29,496 nucleotides of DNA, taken from DATECU01 sp035286745. Its GTDB lineage: Bacteria > Acidobacteriota > Vicinamibacteria > Fen-336. The notes beneath the pieces were generated by a model. It was not told where the DNA came from, searched no databases, and worked only from the letters and a program-made list of their open reading frames with translations. The stretch's first letter is position 1. Each line of letters begins with the position of its first letter. The position numbers were made by a program, and so were the translations under genes. The stretch is from the NCBI GenBank assembly GCA_035286745.1, contig DATECU010000382.1, positions 1 to 29,496 on the forward strand, given 5' to 3'. This document shows positions 22,028-29,496 of the stretch, piece after piece.

Positions 22028-23959
22028 TCAGTTCCTCGGGTTCTTCTCCCAGGATCCGTACATGGGGTTGGGAATGGCGAAGTAGGTCTTGCCGAAGAGG
22101 GCGAACGGCTGGTCGCCCTTCAAGCGGATGTCCTGCTTCAGGCTGGGGAAGTCCTGGATGTTGTCACCCACCCACATCAGGACCTCCAGCGGAGGCACGC
22201 CCGGCGCGGCCTCGCCCTTCTGCACGCTCTGGTAGCGCGCGTCCTTGTCGGTTCGGCCCTCCTTGGGCTTGCACAGCATCAAGTCGTAGGGGATGCCGTG
22301 GGCCTTGAAGTTGTCCTCGGTCGCCGGGCAGTCGGCCTGCGAGCGGTTGGTGACGATGGCGATCCTGCCGCCCAAGGCCCGGGCCCGATCGAGGAAGGCA
22401 ACCGCGCCGGGGATCGGCACCGCGGCCTTGCGCTCGACCCACTTCGACCACATGGCCTCATTGAAGGCCAGGCCGGCCTCGGTCTGCTCCTTTTGCTGCT
22501 CGGCGTTGCTGATCACCGTCTCGTCGCCGTCGAGGATGACCGCCCAGGTACCGGCCGCGCGCCCTGCCGCCCGCTTCTCCAGCTCCGCGCCCGCCAATCG
22601 GTAGGTCTGGAGAGCGATGGCCCGATACTCCGCCGAGTTGCGCACCCAGTGGACGGTGTCGGGAAGGGGTTGGCGAGCGGGCTTGCCGTCCAGTTGCGCG
22701 AGGGTGGCGATCGATGCCGGTCGGGTGGCTCGGAGTCGCTGCGACACCGCTTCCGCCCGCTTCATCACGCGCAGCAGGTTGCCGCCCGCCAGCTTCTTGA
22801 GGTCGGCATCGCTCCAGCCGCGGCGGATCAGCTCCGCAAAGAGGTTCGGGTACTTGGAGACGTCCTCCAGGCCCGCCGGCCACTGGTCGTTGCCGTCGTA
22901 GTCGCCGCCCAGGCCGAGGTGATCGACCCCAGCCACCTTACGAATGTGTTCGATGTGATCGGCGACTTGGCCGACGGTGGCCTGGGGGACCTGGAGCGAG
23001 CCGATGATCTCGCGGTACAAGCGCTCGCGTTCGGCGGAATCGGCCACGCCTGCGATGCGCTGGCGGAACTGCGCCCAGGCCGGTCCGGTGACCTTGGCGA
23101 TCTCGGGCGAGACGAAGCTGGGTACGAAGGTCACCATCACCAGCCCGCCGTTCGCCGGGAGCCGGCGGAGGATGTCGTCGGGAACGTTCCTCGGCACGTC
23201 GCAGATCGCCTTGGCCGAGGAGTGGGAGAAGATGACCGGGGCCTCGGTCACGCGCAGCGCATCGTCCATGGTCTCCGGCGTGACGTGGGACAGGTCGACC
23301 AGCATCCCTAGTCGGTTCATCTCCCGCACCACCTCTTCGCCGAAGGGGGTGAGCCCGCCGTGACGCGGCGTGTCCCCCGCGGCGTCGGCCCAGTCCAGGG
23401 TCACGCTGTGGGTCAAGGTCATGTAGCGGACGCCCAGGTCGTAGTAAGCCCTGAGCGCCCCCAGCGAGTTCTCCAGGGCGTGGCCGCCTTCGATCCCCAG
23501 CAGGGAGGCGATCTTGCCGCTCTTCCACACCCGCTCCATCTCACCGGCGGTGAGCGCCGGACCTAGCGCATCGGGATAGCGGGCGATCACGCGGCGGGCG
23601 ATGTCGATCTGCTCCAGTTGCACGCGGGCGTAGCCGGCGGCCTTGTCCTCGCCGGGGATGTAGACGGACCAGAACTGGGCTCCCACGCCGCCCTCGCGGA
23701 GGCGGGCCAGGTCCGTGTTGCCGGGCGTGGGCTTTCTGAGGTCGTAGGCCTCGACGCTGCCGGGCGCGGTCTTGGACTCGCGGATGGCCCAGGGCAGATC
23801 GTTATGCCCGTCCACTAGAAGGCTGGACTTGAGGAGCCTGCGCGCGCGGCGCAGGGCCGCATCCTCGGTAGGTGCGGGTCGGACGGTGTCTGCGCTCCCC
23901 GTCAGGCCGATCGACAGCAGGCAGATCGCGGTCGCGGCGGTCATGGCTCGACGCCTCAT
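22028..23959 (-). CDS. Fusion of M19 membrane dipeptidase and P4-type (class B-like) acid phosphatase
   Basis: A 643-aa exported protein with a signal peptide (MRRRAMTAATAICLLSIGLTGSAD). Residues about 35-400 are an M19 renal-type dipeptidase with metal ligands in VDGHNDLPWAI, LGIEGGHALENS, LVDLSHVT, IFSHSSAKAICDVPRNV and LGLGGDYDG. Residues about 430-643 are a HAD phosphatase of the lipoprotein e(P4) group: motif I VILDGDETVISN near 472, motif II IVTNRSQADCPATEDNF, CKPKEGRTDK, motif IV WVGDNIQDFP near 594 and the family ending IPNPMYGSWE. M19 enzymes cleave dipeptides with a D- or dehydro-residue; P4 phosphatases remove phosphate from nucleotides. Every catalytic motif of both looks intact. 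Start ATG 23959 behind GGGAGGG. Confidence 0.92.
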   Translation of the reverse strand: MRRRAMTAATAICLLSIGLTGSADTVRPAPTEDAALRRARRLLKSSLLVDGHNDLPWAIRESKTAPGSVEAYDLRKPTPGNTDLARLREGGVGAQFWSVYIPGEDKAAGYARVQLEQIDIARRVIARYPDALGPALTAGEMERVWKSGKIASLLGIEGGHALENSLGALRAYYDLGVRYMTLTHSVTLDWADAAGDTPRHGGLTPFGEEVVREMNRLGMLVDLSHVTPETMDDALRVTEAPVIFSHSSAKAICDVPRNVPDDILRRLPANGGLVMVTFVPSFVSPEIAKVTGPAWAQFRQRIAGVADSAERERLYREIIGSLQVPQATVGQVADHIEHIRKVAGVDHLGLGGDYDGNDQWPAGLEDVSKYPNLFAELIRRGWSDADLKKLAGGNLLRVMKRAEAVSQRLRATRPASIATLAQLDGKPARQPLPDTVHWVRNSAEYRAIALQTYRLAGAELEKRAAGRAAGTWAVILDGDETVISNAEQQKEQTEAGLAFNEAMWSKWVERKAAVPIPGAVAFLDRARALGGRIAIVTNRSQADCPATEDNFKAHGIPYDLMLCKPKEGRTDKDARYQSVQKGEAAPGVPPLEVLMWVGDNIQDFPSLKQDIRLKGDQPFALFGKTYFAIPNPMYGSWEKNPRN

Positions 23960-23980
23960 GTTCCCTCCCAGAATCCGAGT

Positions 23981-24009
23981 AGTGTCGGTGGCCGCGGGGC
24001 CGGGGTCAA
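23981..24009 (-). promoter_or_regulatory. Candidate promoter of the M19-phosphatase gene
   Basis: On the minus strand TTGACC (24009-24004), a 17-bp spacer and GACACT (23986-23981) make a plausible sigma-70 promoter. The leader would be about 15 nt and includes the GGGAGGG ribosome site. The -10 is a weak match. Confidence 0.45.
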
Positions 24010-24053
24010 GCGGTGAGACCTGCCGATCGCTGTAGGCAATTGTGGCCGCCGCG

Positions 24054-24059
24054 TACAAT
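24054..24059 (+). promoter_or_regulatory. -10 (TACAAT) of the sulfatase-like gene
   Basis: TACAAT ends 8 nt before the ATG at 24068, so the transcript should start at or within a base or two of the start codon. The -35 region is weak (CTGTAG, 18 bp upstream). Confidence 0.55.
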
Positions 24060-24067
24060 GGCCTGCG

Positions 24068-26200
24068 ATGAGCCGACCTGCCGCGATCTGCGGTCTGCTG
24101 GTGGCGGTGGCTGCGATTGCCGCCTGCCACCGCGCGCAGCGCCCCTTGCCCCGAGGCACGCCGGTCATCCTGATCTCGATCGACACCCTGCGGGCCGACC
24201 GCTTGCCTGCTTGGGGCTACCGCGACGTGGAGACGCCGCATATGGATCGCTTCCGGCGGGACGCCGTGCTGTTCCGCCATGCGTATGCGCCGACGCCGAT
24301 GACGCTGCCCTCGCATGTGACCATGCTGACGGGCCTGCTACCCCCCAGTCATGGGGTTCGCAACAACGTGGGCTTCACCTTCCGCGGTGACCAGGTATCG
24401 AGCCTGCCTCGGTTGCTGAAGGCGCAGGGCTACGCCGCTGGCGCCACCGTCTCCAGCTTCGTCCTGCGGGCGGAGACGGGGCTGGCTCGCGACTTCGACT
24501 TCTACGAGGACTCGATCGACCCGCGGCCGGGGGCGGAGTTCGGGGAGTACCAGCGGCCCGGCGGACGAACCCTGTCCTTTGCCCGGGATTGGGTCGACGC
24601 CCGAGCCGGCAAGCCGTTCTTCCTGTTCTTCCACATCTACGAGCCGCACCTGCCCTACGAGCCGCCGGAGCCGTTTCGGACGAGGTATGCTCATGCGCTG
24701 TACGACGGGGAGATCGCCGCTGCAGACGCCATCGCCGGCGGCCTGCTCGACCACCTTCGAGCACAGGGGCTCTACGACCGCACGCTGATCGTCCTGACCT
24801 CGGATCACGGAGAGGGGCTGGGAGACCACGGGGAAGAGCAGCACTCGATCCTGCTCTATCGGGAGGCCATCGCGGTGCCGCTCTTGATCAAGCTGCCGGG
24901 CAGCCGGCGAGCCGGCGAGAGCGTCGAGGCACCCGCCCAGTTGGCCGACATCCTGCCGACGGTGACCGACCTCCTCGGCCTGGGGACGCCGCCGGGCCTG
25001 GATGGTGTGCCGCTCCTTCGTTCTGCGGTTCCAACACGCAGGGCGCTGTACGCGGAGACGCTCTACCCGCGGCTGCAACTGGGCTGGAGCGAGCTGCGCT
25101 CGCTGGTGGACGACCGCTGGCACTACATTCACGGCCCTCGGCCGGAGCTGTACGACATGGTGGCCGATCCCCGTGAGACGCGTGACCTGGCCGCCTCGGC
25201 ATCCTCGGTGGCGGGCAGGATGGGCGAGGAGCTGGAGCGCGCGCACCCGCTGCGGTTGGCTCGTCCGCAGGCGGTCGACGTCGAGACGGCAGAGCGTTTG
25301 GCGGCGCTCGGTTATGCGGGAGGGCTCCGGGACCCGTCGCCAGGGCCAGGACCGCTGCCCAACCCGCGCGAGGCCCTGCCCCTGCTCGACCGCTTCCGGC
25401 AGGCGGTGCGGCTGGCAAGTGCCAGGCGTGGTGCCGAGGCGGCGCTGGCCCTGCACGCCATCGTGAGCCAGAGCCCGGGCTTGATCGAGGCCTGGACCAA
25501 GTTGGGCGAGGTGAACCTCGAGCTGGGCCGCTACCAGGAGGCGGCGACAGCCCTCCAGGAGGCGATCGACCGGAGCCTGGCGCCCTCCGCCGACACCCTG
25601 ATCGCGCTGGGGTACGCGAGACTCCGTCTGGGCCGCCTGGATGAGGCGGAGGCCGCGGGCTCACGGGCAGTGGCGGAGAGTGCTTTGCGGGCGCACGAGC
25701 TTCTGGCCCGGGTGGCCCTGGCCCGGGGCCGGCGCGAGGAGGCCGAGCGGCAGGTGGCGGCGGCGCTGGCCCGGCCGGAGCCGCAGCCCTCGAGCCTGTT
25801 GCTGCGAGCGGAGGTTCGCATTCAGTCAGGCAATGGCGCGGGTGCACTGGCCTCGGTGGAGGAGGCAGAGAGGCGGGCGGCGCAACTGCACATGGGGCCG
25901 GTCTACAACCTGGAGTTCCTGCGCGCCGACGCTTTGGCCCGAGTGGGGAGGATGGCAGACGCCCAGGCCGCCTATCGCAAAGAGATCGAGGCTTATCCGC
26001 AGCACCTGCTGGCCTATACGAACCTCGCCGTGCTCCACCATCTCGAAGGGCGACCCGATCGGCGGGACCAGGCGATCGAGGATATGGTCGCAAAGAACCC
26101 CGGGGACGCCGCCCTGGTCGCAGCCGAGCGCACTTGCGCCGCACTGGGCCTGGGCCGGCAGGCCGCAAACTGGAGAGCCCGCGCCGCCTCACTGCGTTAG
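24068..26200 (+). CDS. Sulfatase/alkaline-phosphatase superfamily lipoprotein with C-terminal TPRs
   Basis: A 710-aa protein with a lipoprotein signal (lipobox IAAC, Cys20). Residues 32-420 are a sulfatase-fold hydrolase: LISIDTLRADRLPAWGY with metal-binding Asp39 and Asp44, PTPMTLPSHVTMLTG, FFLFFHIYEPHLPYEPP, and TSDHGEGLGDHGE. Residues about 435-700 contain several TPR-like units (LIEAWTKLGEVNLELGRYQEAATALQEAI is the clearest). At the formylglycine position of sulfatases (C/S-x-P-x-R) there is Thr79-LPSH, so it is probably not a classical sulfatase; a Thr nucleophile occurs in phospho-transferring relatives. The gene is divergent from the M19-phosphatase gene with a 108-bp shared region. 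Confidence 0.88.
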   Translation: MSRPAAICGLLVAVAAIAACHRAQRPLPRGTPVILISIDTLRADRLPAWGYRDVETPHMDRFRRDAVLFRHAYAPTPMTLPSHVTMLTGLLPPSHGVRNNVGFTFRGDQVSSLPRLLKAQGYAAGATVSSFVLRAETGLARDFDFYEDSIDPRPGAEFGEYQRPGGRTLSFARDWVDARAGKPFFLFFHIYEPHLPYEPPEPFRTRYAHALYDGEIAAADAIAGGLLDHLRAQGLYDRTLIVLTSDHGEGLGDHGEEQHSILLYREAIAVPLLIKLPGSRRAGESVEAPAQLADILPTVTDLLGLGTPPGLDGVPLLRSAVPTRRALYAETLYPRLQLGWSELRSLVDDRWHYIHGPRPELYDMVADPRETRDLAASASSVAGRMGEELERAHPLRLARPQAVDVETAERLAALGYAGGLRDPSPGPGPLPNPREALPLLDRFRQAVRLASARRGAEAALALHAIVSQSPGLIEAWTKLGEVNLELGRYQEAATALQEAIDRSLAPSADTLIALGYARLRLGRLDEAEAAGSRAVAESALRAHELLARVALARGRREEAERQVAAALARPEPQPSSLLLRAEVRIQSGNGAGALASVEEAERRAAQLHMGPVYNLEFLRADALARVGRMADAQAAYRKEIEAYPQHLLAYTNLAVLHHLEGRPDRRDQAIEDMVAKNPGDAALVAAERTCAALGLGRQAANWRARAASLR

Positions 26201-26459
26201 GTAAGTTCAGGAGCTTGAACGCGTAGAGCCCAGCATCCGCGATACCGGTACGGCGCCGTGGATCCAGGCCGTCGGATTGCGGTACTCGCCAGCCCGGCGC
26301 TGCCAACTCAAATCCCGGAGGATCAGCGGGTTGCCGAAGGCGCCCGGGCCCTGGCCTGGCGGCACACGGATTGCTCTATGAGTCTGCGAAGCGAGGCTGC
26401 TCGGGGGGCGTACCAACAAGGGCCGAGACGGCTTCAGTCGGCAGGCCCGGAGGAGTGAT
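26201..26459. other. 259-bp intergenic leader before the TonB receptor gene
   Basis: No gene or known riboswitch motif is recognised here. It ends with GGAGGAG, 3 nt before the ATG at 26460. I find no -10/-35 pair that I would trust, so the promoter position remains open. Confidence 0.4.
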
Positions 26460-29417
26460 ATGCGAAGACGAATCCTGGCTCTGGCCGCGGCCCTGGTGTG
26501 CCTCGGCCTGCCGGCCTGGTCTCAGACCAACCCCACGGGCACCTTGTCCGGCAAGGTCGTGGACGAGCAGGGCCTCCCAATCCCGGGCGCAACCGTGACC
26601 GCCCAGTCGCCGGCGCTGCAAGGTGTGCGCTCGACCACCACCTCGGCCAACGGCGACTACGTGATCCCGTTTCTGCCGCCGGGTGAGTACACCGTCTCCT
26701 TCGAGCTGACCGGCTTCAAGACGATCCAGAACACGACGCGAGTGTCGCCGGGCGATACCAAGGTCGTGACCGCAACCCTCCCACTCACCACCATCACCGA
26801 GACGGTCACGGTGACCGGCCAGCCGGCCGGCGACATCGGCCAGGGCGCGGCGGTGGCCACCAGCTTCAAGAACGACCTGGTCGAGAAGCTGCCCCTCAAT
26901 CGCACCCTGCAGCAGGCGGCGCTTCTGACCCCCGGCGTCCAGGGTACCGGGCCTAACGGAAACGTGGTGGTGAACGGCGCCATGTCGTTCGAGAGCCTGT
27001 ACCTGGTGAACGGTGTGGTGGTAAACGAGAACCTGCGCGGCCAGGCGCAGAACCTCTACATCGAAGACGCGCTGCAAGAGACCACCATCACCACCGCCAG
27101 CGTCTCCGCCGAGTATGGCCGCTTCCAGGGTGGGGTCGTGAACTCCATTACCAAGTCCGGCGGCAATCAGTTCAGCGGTTCCTTCCGCACCACCTTCGAC
27201 AACGACAGGTGGCGCGCGCTCACCTTCTACGAGCAGGACCGCCTCGACCGCAACCTCATCACCGACGACCCGCGCACCGACACCGTGATTCCCACCTACG
27301 AGGCCACGCTCGGGGGACCCCTCTTGAAGGACAAGCTGTGGTTCTTCGGCGCGGCGCGAATGCGCGACTTCAAAGAGACTCGCATCACCTCCTTCACCAA
27401 CCTGAACTTCGACCGCGAGCTGAACGAGAAGCGCTACGAGGGCAAGCTGACCTGGGCCCTGACCCCCAACCACACCTTGAAGGCGGGCTACATGAAGATC
27501 CAGTCGAAGGAGAACGGGAATTCCTTCGGTACCATCATGGACCTGGCCAGCGTCGTCAACCGCGAGCTGCCGAACGACCTGCTGTCGGCGAACTACACCG
27601 GCATCTTGAGCTCGAACTTCTTCGTGGAAGCCCAGTACTCGCGCCGCCAGTTCAGCTTCGTGAACTCCGGCTCCCAGTACACCGACCCCATCAAGGGCAC
27701 CCTGATGCTCGACCAGTCCAGGAGCAACGCGCGTTTCTGGTCGCCCACCTTCTGCGGTGTGTGCGACGACGAAAAGCGCGACAACCAGAACATCATCGCG
27801 AAGGCGTCCTACTTCCTCTCCACCGGCAAGGCAGGCTCGCACAACCTGGTGGCAGGCTTCGACATGTTCGACGACAAGCGCTTCGCCAACAACCACCAGT
27901 CGGGCAGCGACTATCGAGTGTACGCAACTTCGACCCTCGTGCAGGGCTCCAATGTCTCCCCGGTGTTCGACAGCAACACCTTTATCCGCTGGACGCCGAT
28001 CTTCGTGAGCAGCGAGGGCAACCGCTTCCGAACCGTCTCCGTCTTCTTGAACGACGCCTGGACCTTCAACAAGCACCTGAGCTTCAACCTGGGACTGCGC
28101 TACGACAAGAACGACGGCAGGGACAGCCAGGGCGTGGTCCGGGTGAAGGACTCCGCCTTCAGCCCGCGCCTCTCGGGGACCTTTGACCCCAAGGGCGACG
28201 GCAAGTTGAGTGCCCGGGTCTCTTACGCCCAGTACGTTGCCGCCATCGCCAACAGTGTCGGCGACTCCGCGTCCGCGGGCGGCCAGCCGGCGACCATCGA
28301 CTTCGACTATCTGGGACCGCTGGTCAACACCGGCAACCCAGCCAACCCGATCCCAACCGACCAGGCCTTGCAGACCCTGTTCGGCTGGTTCAATGCCAAC
28401 GGTGGCACCAGCCGGACTCCGCGTGGGGCGCCCTCGGTGCCGGGAGTCAACACCGCGATCGCCGACGGCCTCAAGTCGCCGAACACCCAGGAGTTCGTGG
28501 TCGGCCTGGCGGCTCGACTGGGCAGCCGAGGCTCGGTGCGCGTCGACGGCGTCTACCGCAAGTTCCGCGACTTCTATGCCAGCCGCACCGATCTCACCAC
28601 CGGCCAGGTCAAGGACCAGTATGGGAAGTCGTTCGACCTGCAAGTCACCGAGAACACCGGCGACCTGGAGCGCACCTATCGCGGCGTCAACGTGCAGATC
28701 AGCTATCCGATCGGTAAGCTGGGCCTGGGTGGCAACTACACCTACGGACACGTCCAGGGCAACGTGGAGGGGGAGACCGGCGGGTCGGGCCCCGGAGCCA
28801 CCGGCGTCTATGCCTACCCCGAGTACTTCAGCGCAGTGTGGGCCTTCCCAGAGGGCGATCTGGCCAGCGACGTTCGACACAAGGTCCGGTTCTGGTCCAC
28901 CTGGGACACGCCGCTCCCGCAGGCGGCCGGCAAGCTGTCTCTCGGCCTGTTGCAGTTCTTCAGCAGCGGCAGCCCGTACGGCTCGGCGGGTACCGTCGAC
29001 ACCCGGCCCTACGTGACCAACCCCGGGTACGCAACGCCGCCGTCCTCGCGCACCTACTGGTTCGAGCCGCGCGATACCTACAAGACCGAGGACCTGTGGC
29101 GGACCGACCTCTCGCTCAACTACAGCCATCGCATCGCCGGCAGCGCGGAGGTGTTCTTCCGGGGCACCGTCTTGAACGTCTTCAACCGCTCCGAGTTCGC
29201 CAACCTCTTCGACGGCGGCTGCGGTACCGGAGGCTGCATCGACACCACCATCCAGACCAATCGTCAGGTGACGTCGCTCGCCCGGTTCAACCCTTTCACC
29301 CAGGAACCGGTGGAGGGCGTGAACTGGCGCAAGGGCAGTTCCTTCGGCAACGCCACCAGCCGCTACGCCTACCAAACGCCGCGAACCTATGGCTTCTCGA
29401 TCGGCGTGCGCTTCTGA
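26460..29417 (+). CDS. TonB-dependent receptor, Oar-like, with carboxypeptidase-regulatory-like domain
   Basis: A 985-aa outer-membrane protein with a signal peptide (MRRRILALAAALVCLGLPAWSQ). Residues 27-115 are a CarboxypepD_reg-like fold (GTLSGKVVDEQGLPIPGATV, then TSANGDYVIPFLPPGEYTVSFELTGF). The plug follows from about 125 (LPLNRTLQQAALLTPGVQG, VVNSITKSGGNQFSG), then a long beta barrel ending in the aromatic YGFSIGVRF expected for barrel insertion. Such receptors are abundant in Acidobacteriota and take up large ligands or peptides; the substrate is unknown. The mature chain appears to have only four Cys, as C-G-V-C near residue 432 and C-x4-C near 921-926. A ribosome site GGAGGAG precedes the ATG. 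Confidence 0.94.
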   Translation: MRRRILALAAALVCLGLPAWSQTNPTGTLSGKVVDEQGLPIPGATVTAQSPALQGVRSTTTSANGDYVIPFLPPGEYTVSFELTGFKTIQNTTRVSPGDTKVVTATLPLTTITETVTVTGQPAGDIGQGAAVATSFKNDLVEKLPLNRTLQQAALLTPGVQGTGPNGNVVVNGAMSFESLYLVNGVVVNENLRGQAQNLYIEDALQETTITTASVSAEYGRFQGGVVNSITKSGGNQFSGSFRTTFDNDRWRALTFYEQDRLDRNLITDDPRTDTVIPTYEATLGGPLLKDKLWFFGAARMRDFKETRITSFTNLNFDRELNEKRYEGKLTWALTPNHTLKAGYMKIQSKENGNSFGTIMDLASVVNRELPNDLLSANYTGILSSNFFVEAQYSRRQFSFVNSGSQYTDPIKGTLMLDQSRSNARFWSPTFCGVCDDEKRDNQNIIAKASYFLSTGKAGSHNLVAGFDMFDDKRFANNHQSGSDYRVYATSTLVQGSNVSPVFDSNTFIRWTPIFVSSEGNRFRTVSVFLNDAWTFNKHLSFNLGLRYDKNDGRDSQGVVRVKDSAFSPRLSGTFDPKGDGKLSARVSYAQYVAAIANSVGDSASAGGQPATIDFDYLGPLVNTGNPANPIPTDQALQTLFGWFNANGGTSRTPRGAPSVPGVNTAIADGLKSPNTQEFVVGLAARLGSRGSVRVDGVYRKFRDFYASRTDLTTGQVKDQYGKSFDLQVTENTGDLERTYRGVNVQISYPIGKLGLGGNYTYGHVQGNVEGETGGSGPGATGVYAYPEYFSAVWAFPEGDLASDVRHKVRFWSTWDTPLPQAAGKLSLGLLQFFSSGSPYGSAGTVDTRPYVTNPGYATPPSSRTYWFEPRDTYKTEDLWRTDLSLNYSHRIAGSAEVFFRGTVLNVFNRSEFANLFDGGCGTGGCIDTTIQTNRQVTSLARFNPFTQEPVEGVNWRKGSSFGNATSRYAYQTPRTYGFSIGVRF

Positions 29418-29463
29418 GGTCCTGACCGAGAACACCTGAGCCGGGCCCGTGCGGCCGGCCGGC

Positions 29464-29489
29464 GGGCCCCGGGGCGGATCCCGGGGCCC
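29464..29489 (+). terminator. Perfect 10-bp GC hairpin after the TonB receptor gene
   Basis: GGGCCCCGGG, a 6-nt loop GCGGAT and CCCGGGGCCC form an exact stem 46 bp after the receptor stop. Only CTCGTCAT follows, with no T-tract, so intrinsic termination is uncertain; it could also pause transcription or shield the mRNA 3' end. Confidence 0.55.
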
Positions 29490-29496
29490 TCGTCAT

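Noticed and set aside
22028..24316. Longer N-terminal extension of the M19-phosphatase frame up to 24316
   Set aside because: It would run through the divergent promoter region into the sulfatase gene. The ATG at 23959 has a GGGAGGG site and begins a clean signal peptide.
26207..26419. Possible 70-aa minus-strand gene between the sulfatase and the TonB receptor
   Set aside because: No ribosome site, no promoter and no recognisable family; composition is like random GC-rich DNA.
26201..26459. Riboswitch (for example cobalamin) ahead of the TonB receptor
   Set aside because: I looked for conserved B12-box-like and other core motifs and did not find them.
26376..29435. Very long open frame (about 1019 codons) antisense to the TonB receptor gene
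   Set aside because: High GC in third codon positions removes stops on the opposite strand. The translation has no recognisable domain, and the plus strand encodes a complete receptor.

Overview
This is a GC-rich (roughly 70 % by eye) bacterial chromosomal window, most likely from an Acidobacteriota member. The reasons are an Oar-type TonB receptor with an N-terminal carboxypeptidase-regulatory-like domain, a GAF-MshEN type II/IV secretion ATPase, a PATAN (DUF4388) protein, sulfatase-TPR lipoproteins and very GC-rich codon use. Myxococcota is the main alternative. There are 19 intact genes and one gene cut by the left edge. I see no tRNA, rRNA, CRISPR array, insertion sequence or phage gene.

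Layout. 1-828: C-terminal part of a CorC/HlyC-type CBS protein. 811-3517 (minus): a tight operon lolA-like > secretin > DUF1232, joined by ATGA and TGATG overlaps. 3527-3536: a quasi-palindromic extended -10 element that can drive both this operon and the divergent membrane protein gene at 3593. 5600-11717 (plus): a PATAN-domain gene, then a DigH/GHL10-like hydrolase, a NagZ-AmiE fusion (GH3 plus serine beta-lactamase fold) and NamZ (DUF1343, GH171). The last three overlap as GTGA junctions and form a peptidoglycan-degrading operon. A sodium/solute symporter faces them convergently (11739-13172) behind an unknown 87-aa gene. 13468-15777 (minus): GAF + MshEN + GspE/PilB ATPase. 15816-17828: divergent MocR regulator and pyridoxamine-phosphate-oxidase-family protein. 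17844-18239 (minus): chagasin-like (I42) lipoprotein. 18240-18767: non-coding stretch with a diverged pair of about 57-bp repeats, a 13-bp inverted repeat and a 10-bp tandem repeat. 18768-21979 (plus): unknown 121-aa gene, HMG-CoA-lyase-like protein, extended SDR and M50 protease. 22028-23959 (minus): M19 dipeptidase fused to a P4-type acid phosphatase. 24068-26200 (plus): sulfatase-like lipoprotein with TPRs. 26460-29417 (plus): TonB-dependent receptor, then a perfect 10-bp hairpin at the right end.

How it works together. The strongest functional unit is 6443-13172, which looks like an exported pathway for exo-lytic breakdown of peptidoglycan and muropeptides plus a candidate uptake system. 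It parallels the amiE-nagZ-namZ genes of Bacillus subtilis, with nagZ and amiE fused here. No MurNAc kinase or MurQ etherase is in the window. A second theme is promoter architecture: at least six genes have a sigma-70-like -10 hexamer only 6-10 nt before the start codon, which predicts leaderless mRNAs.
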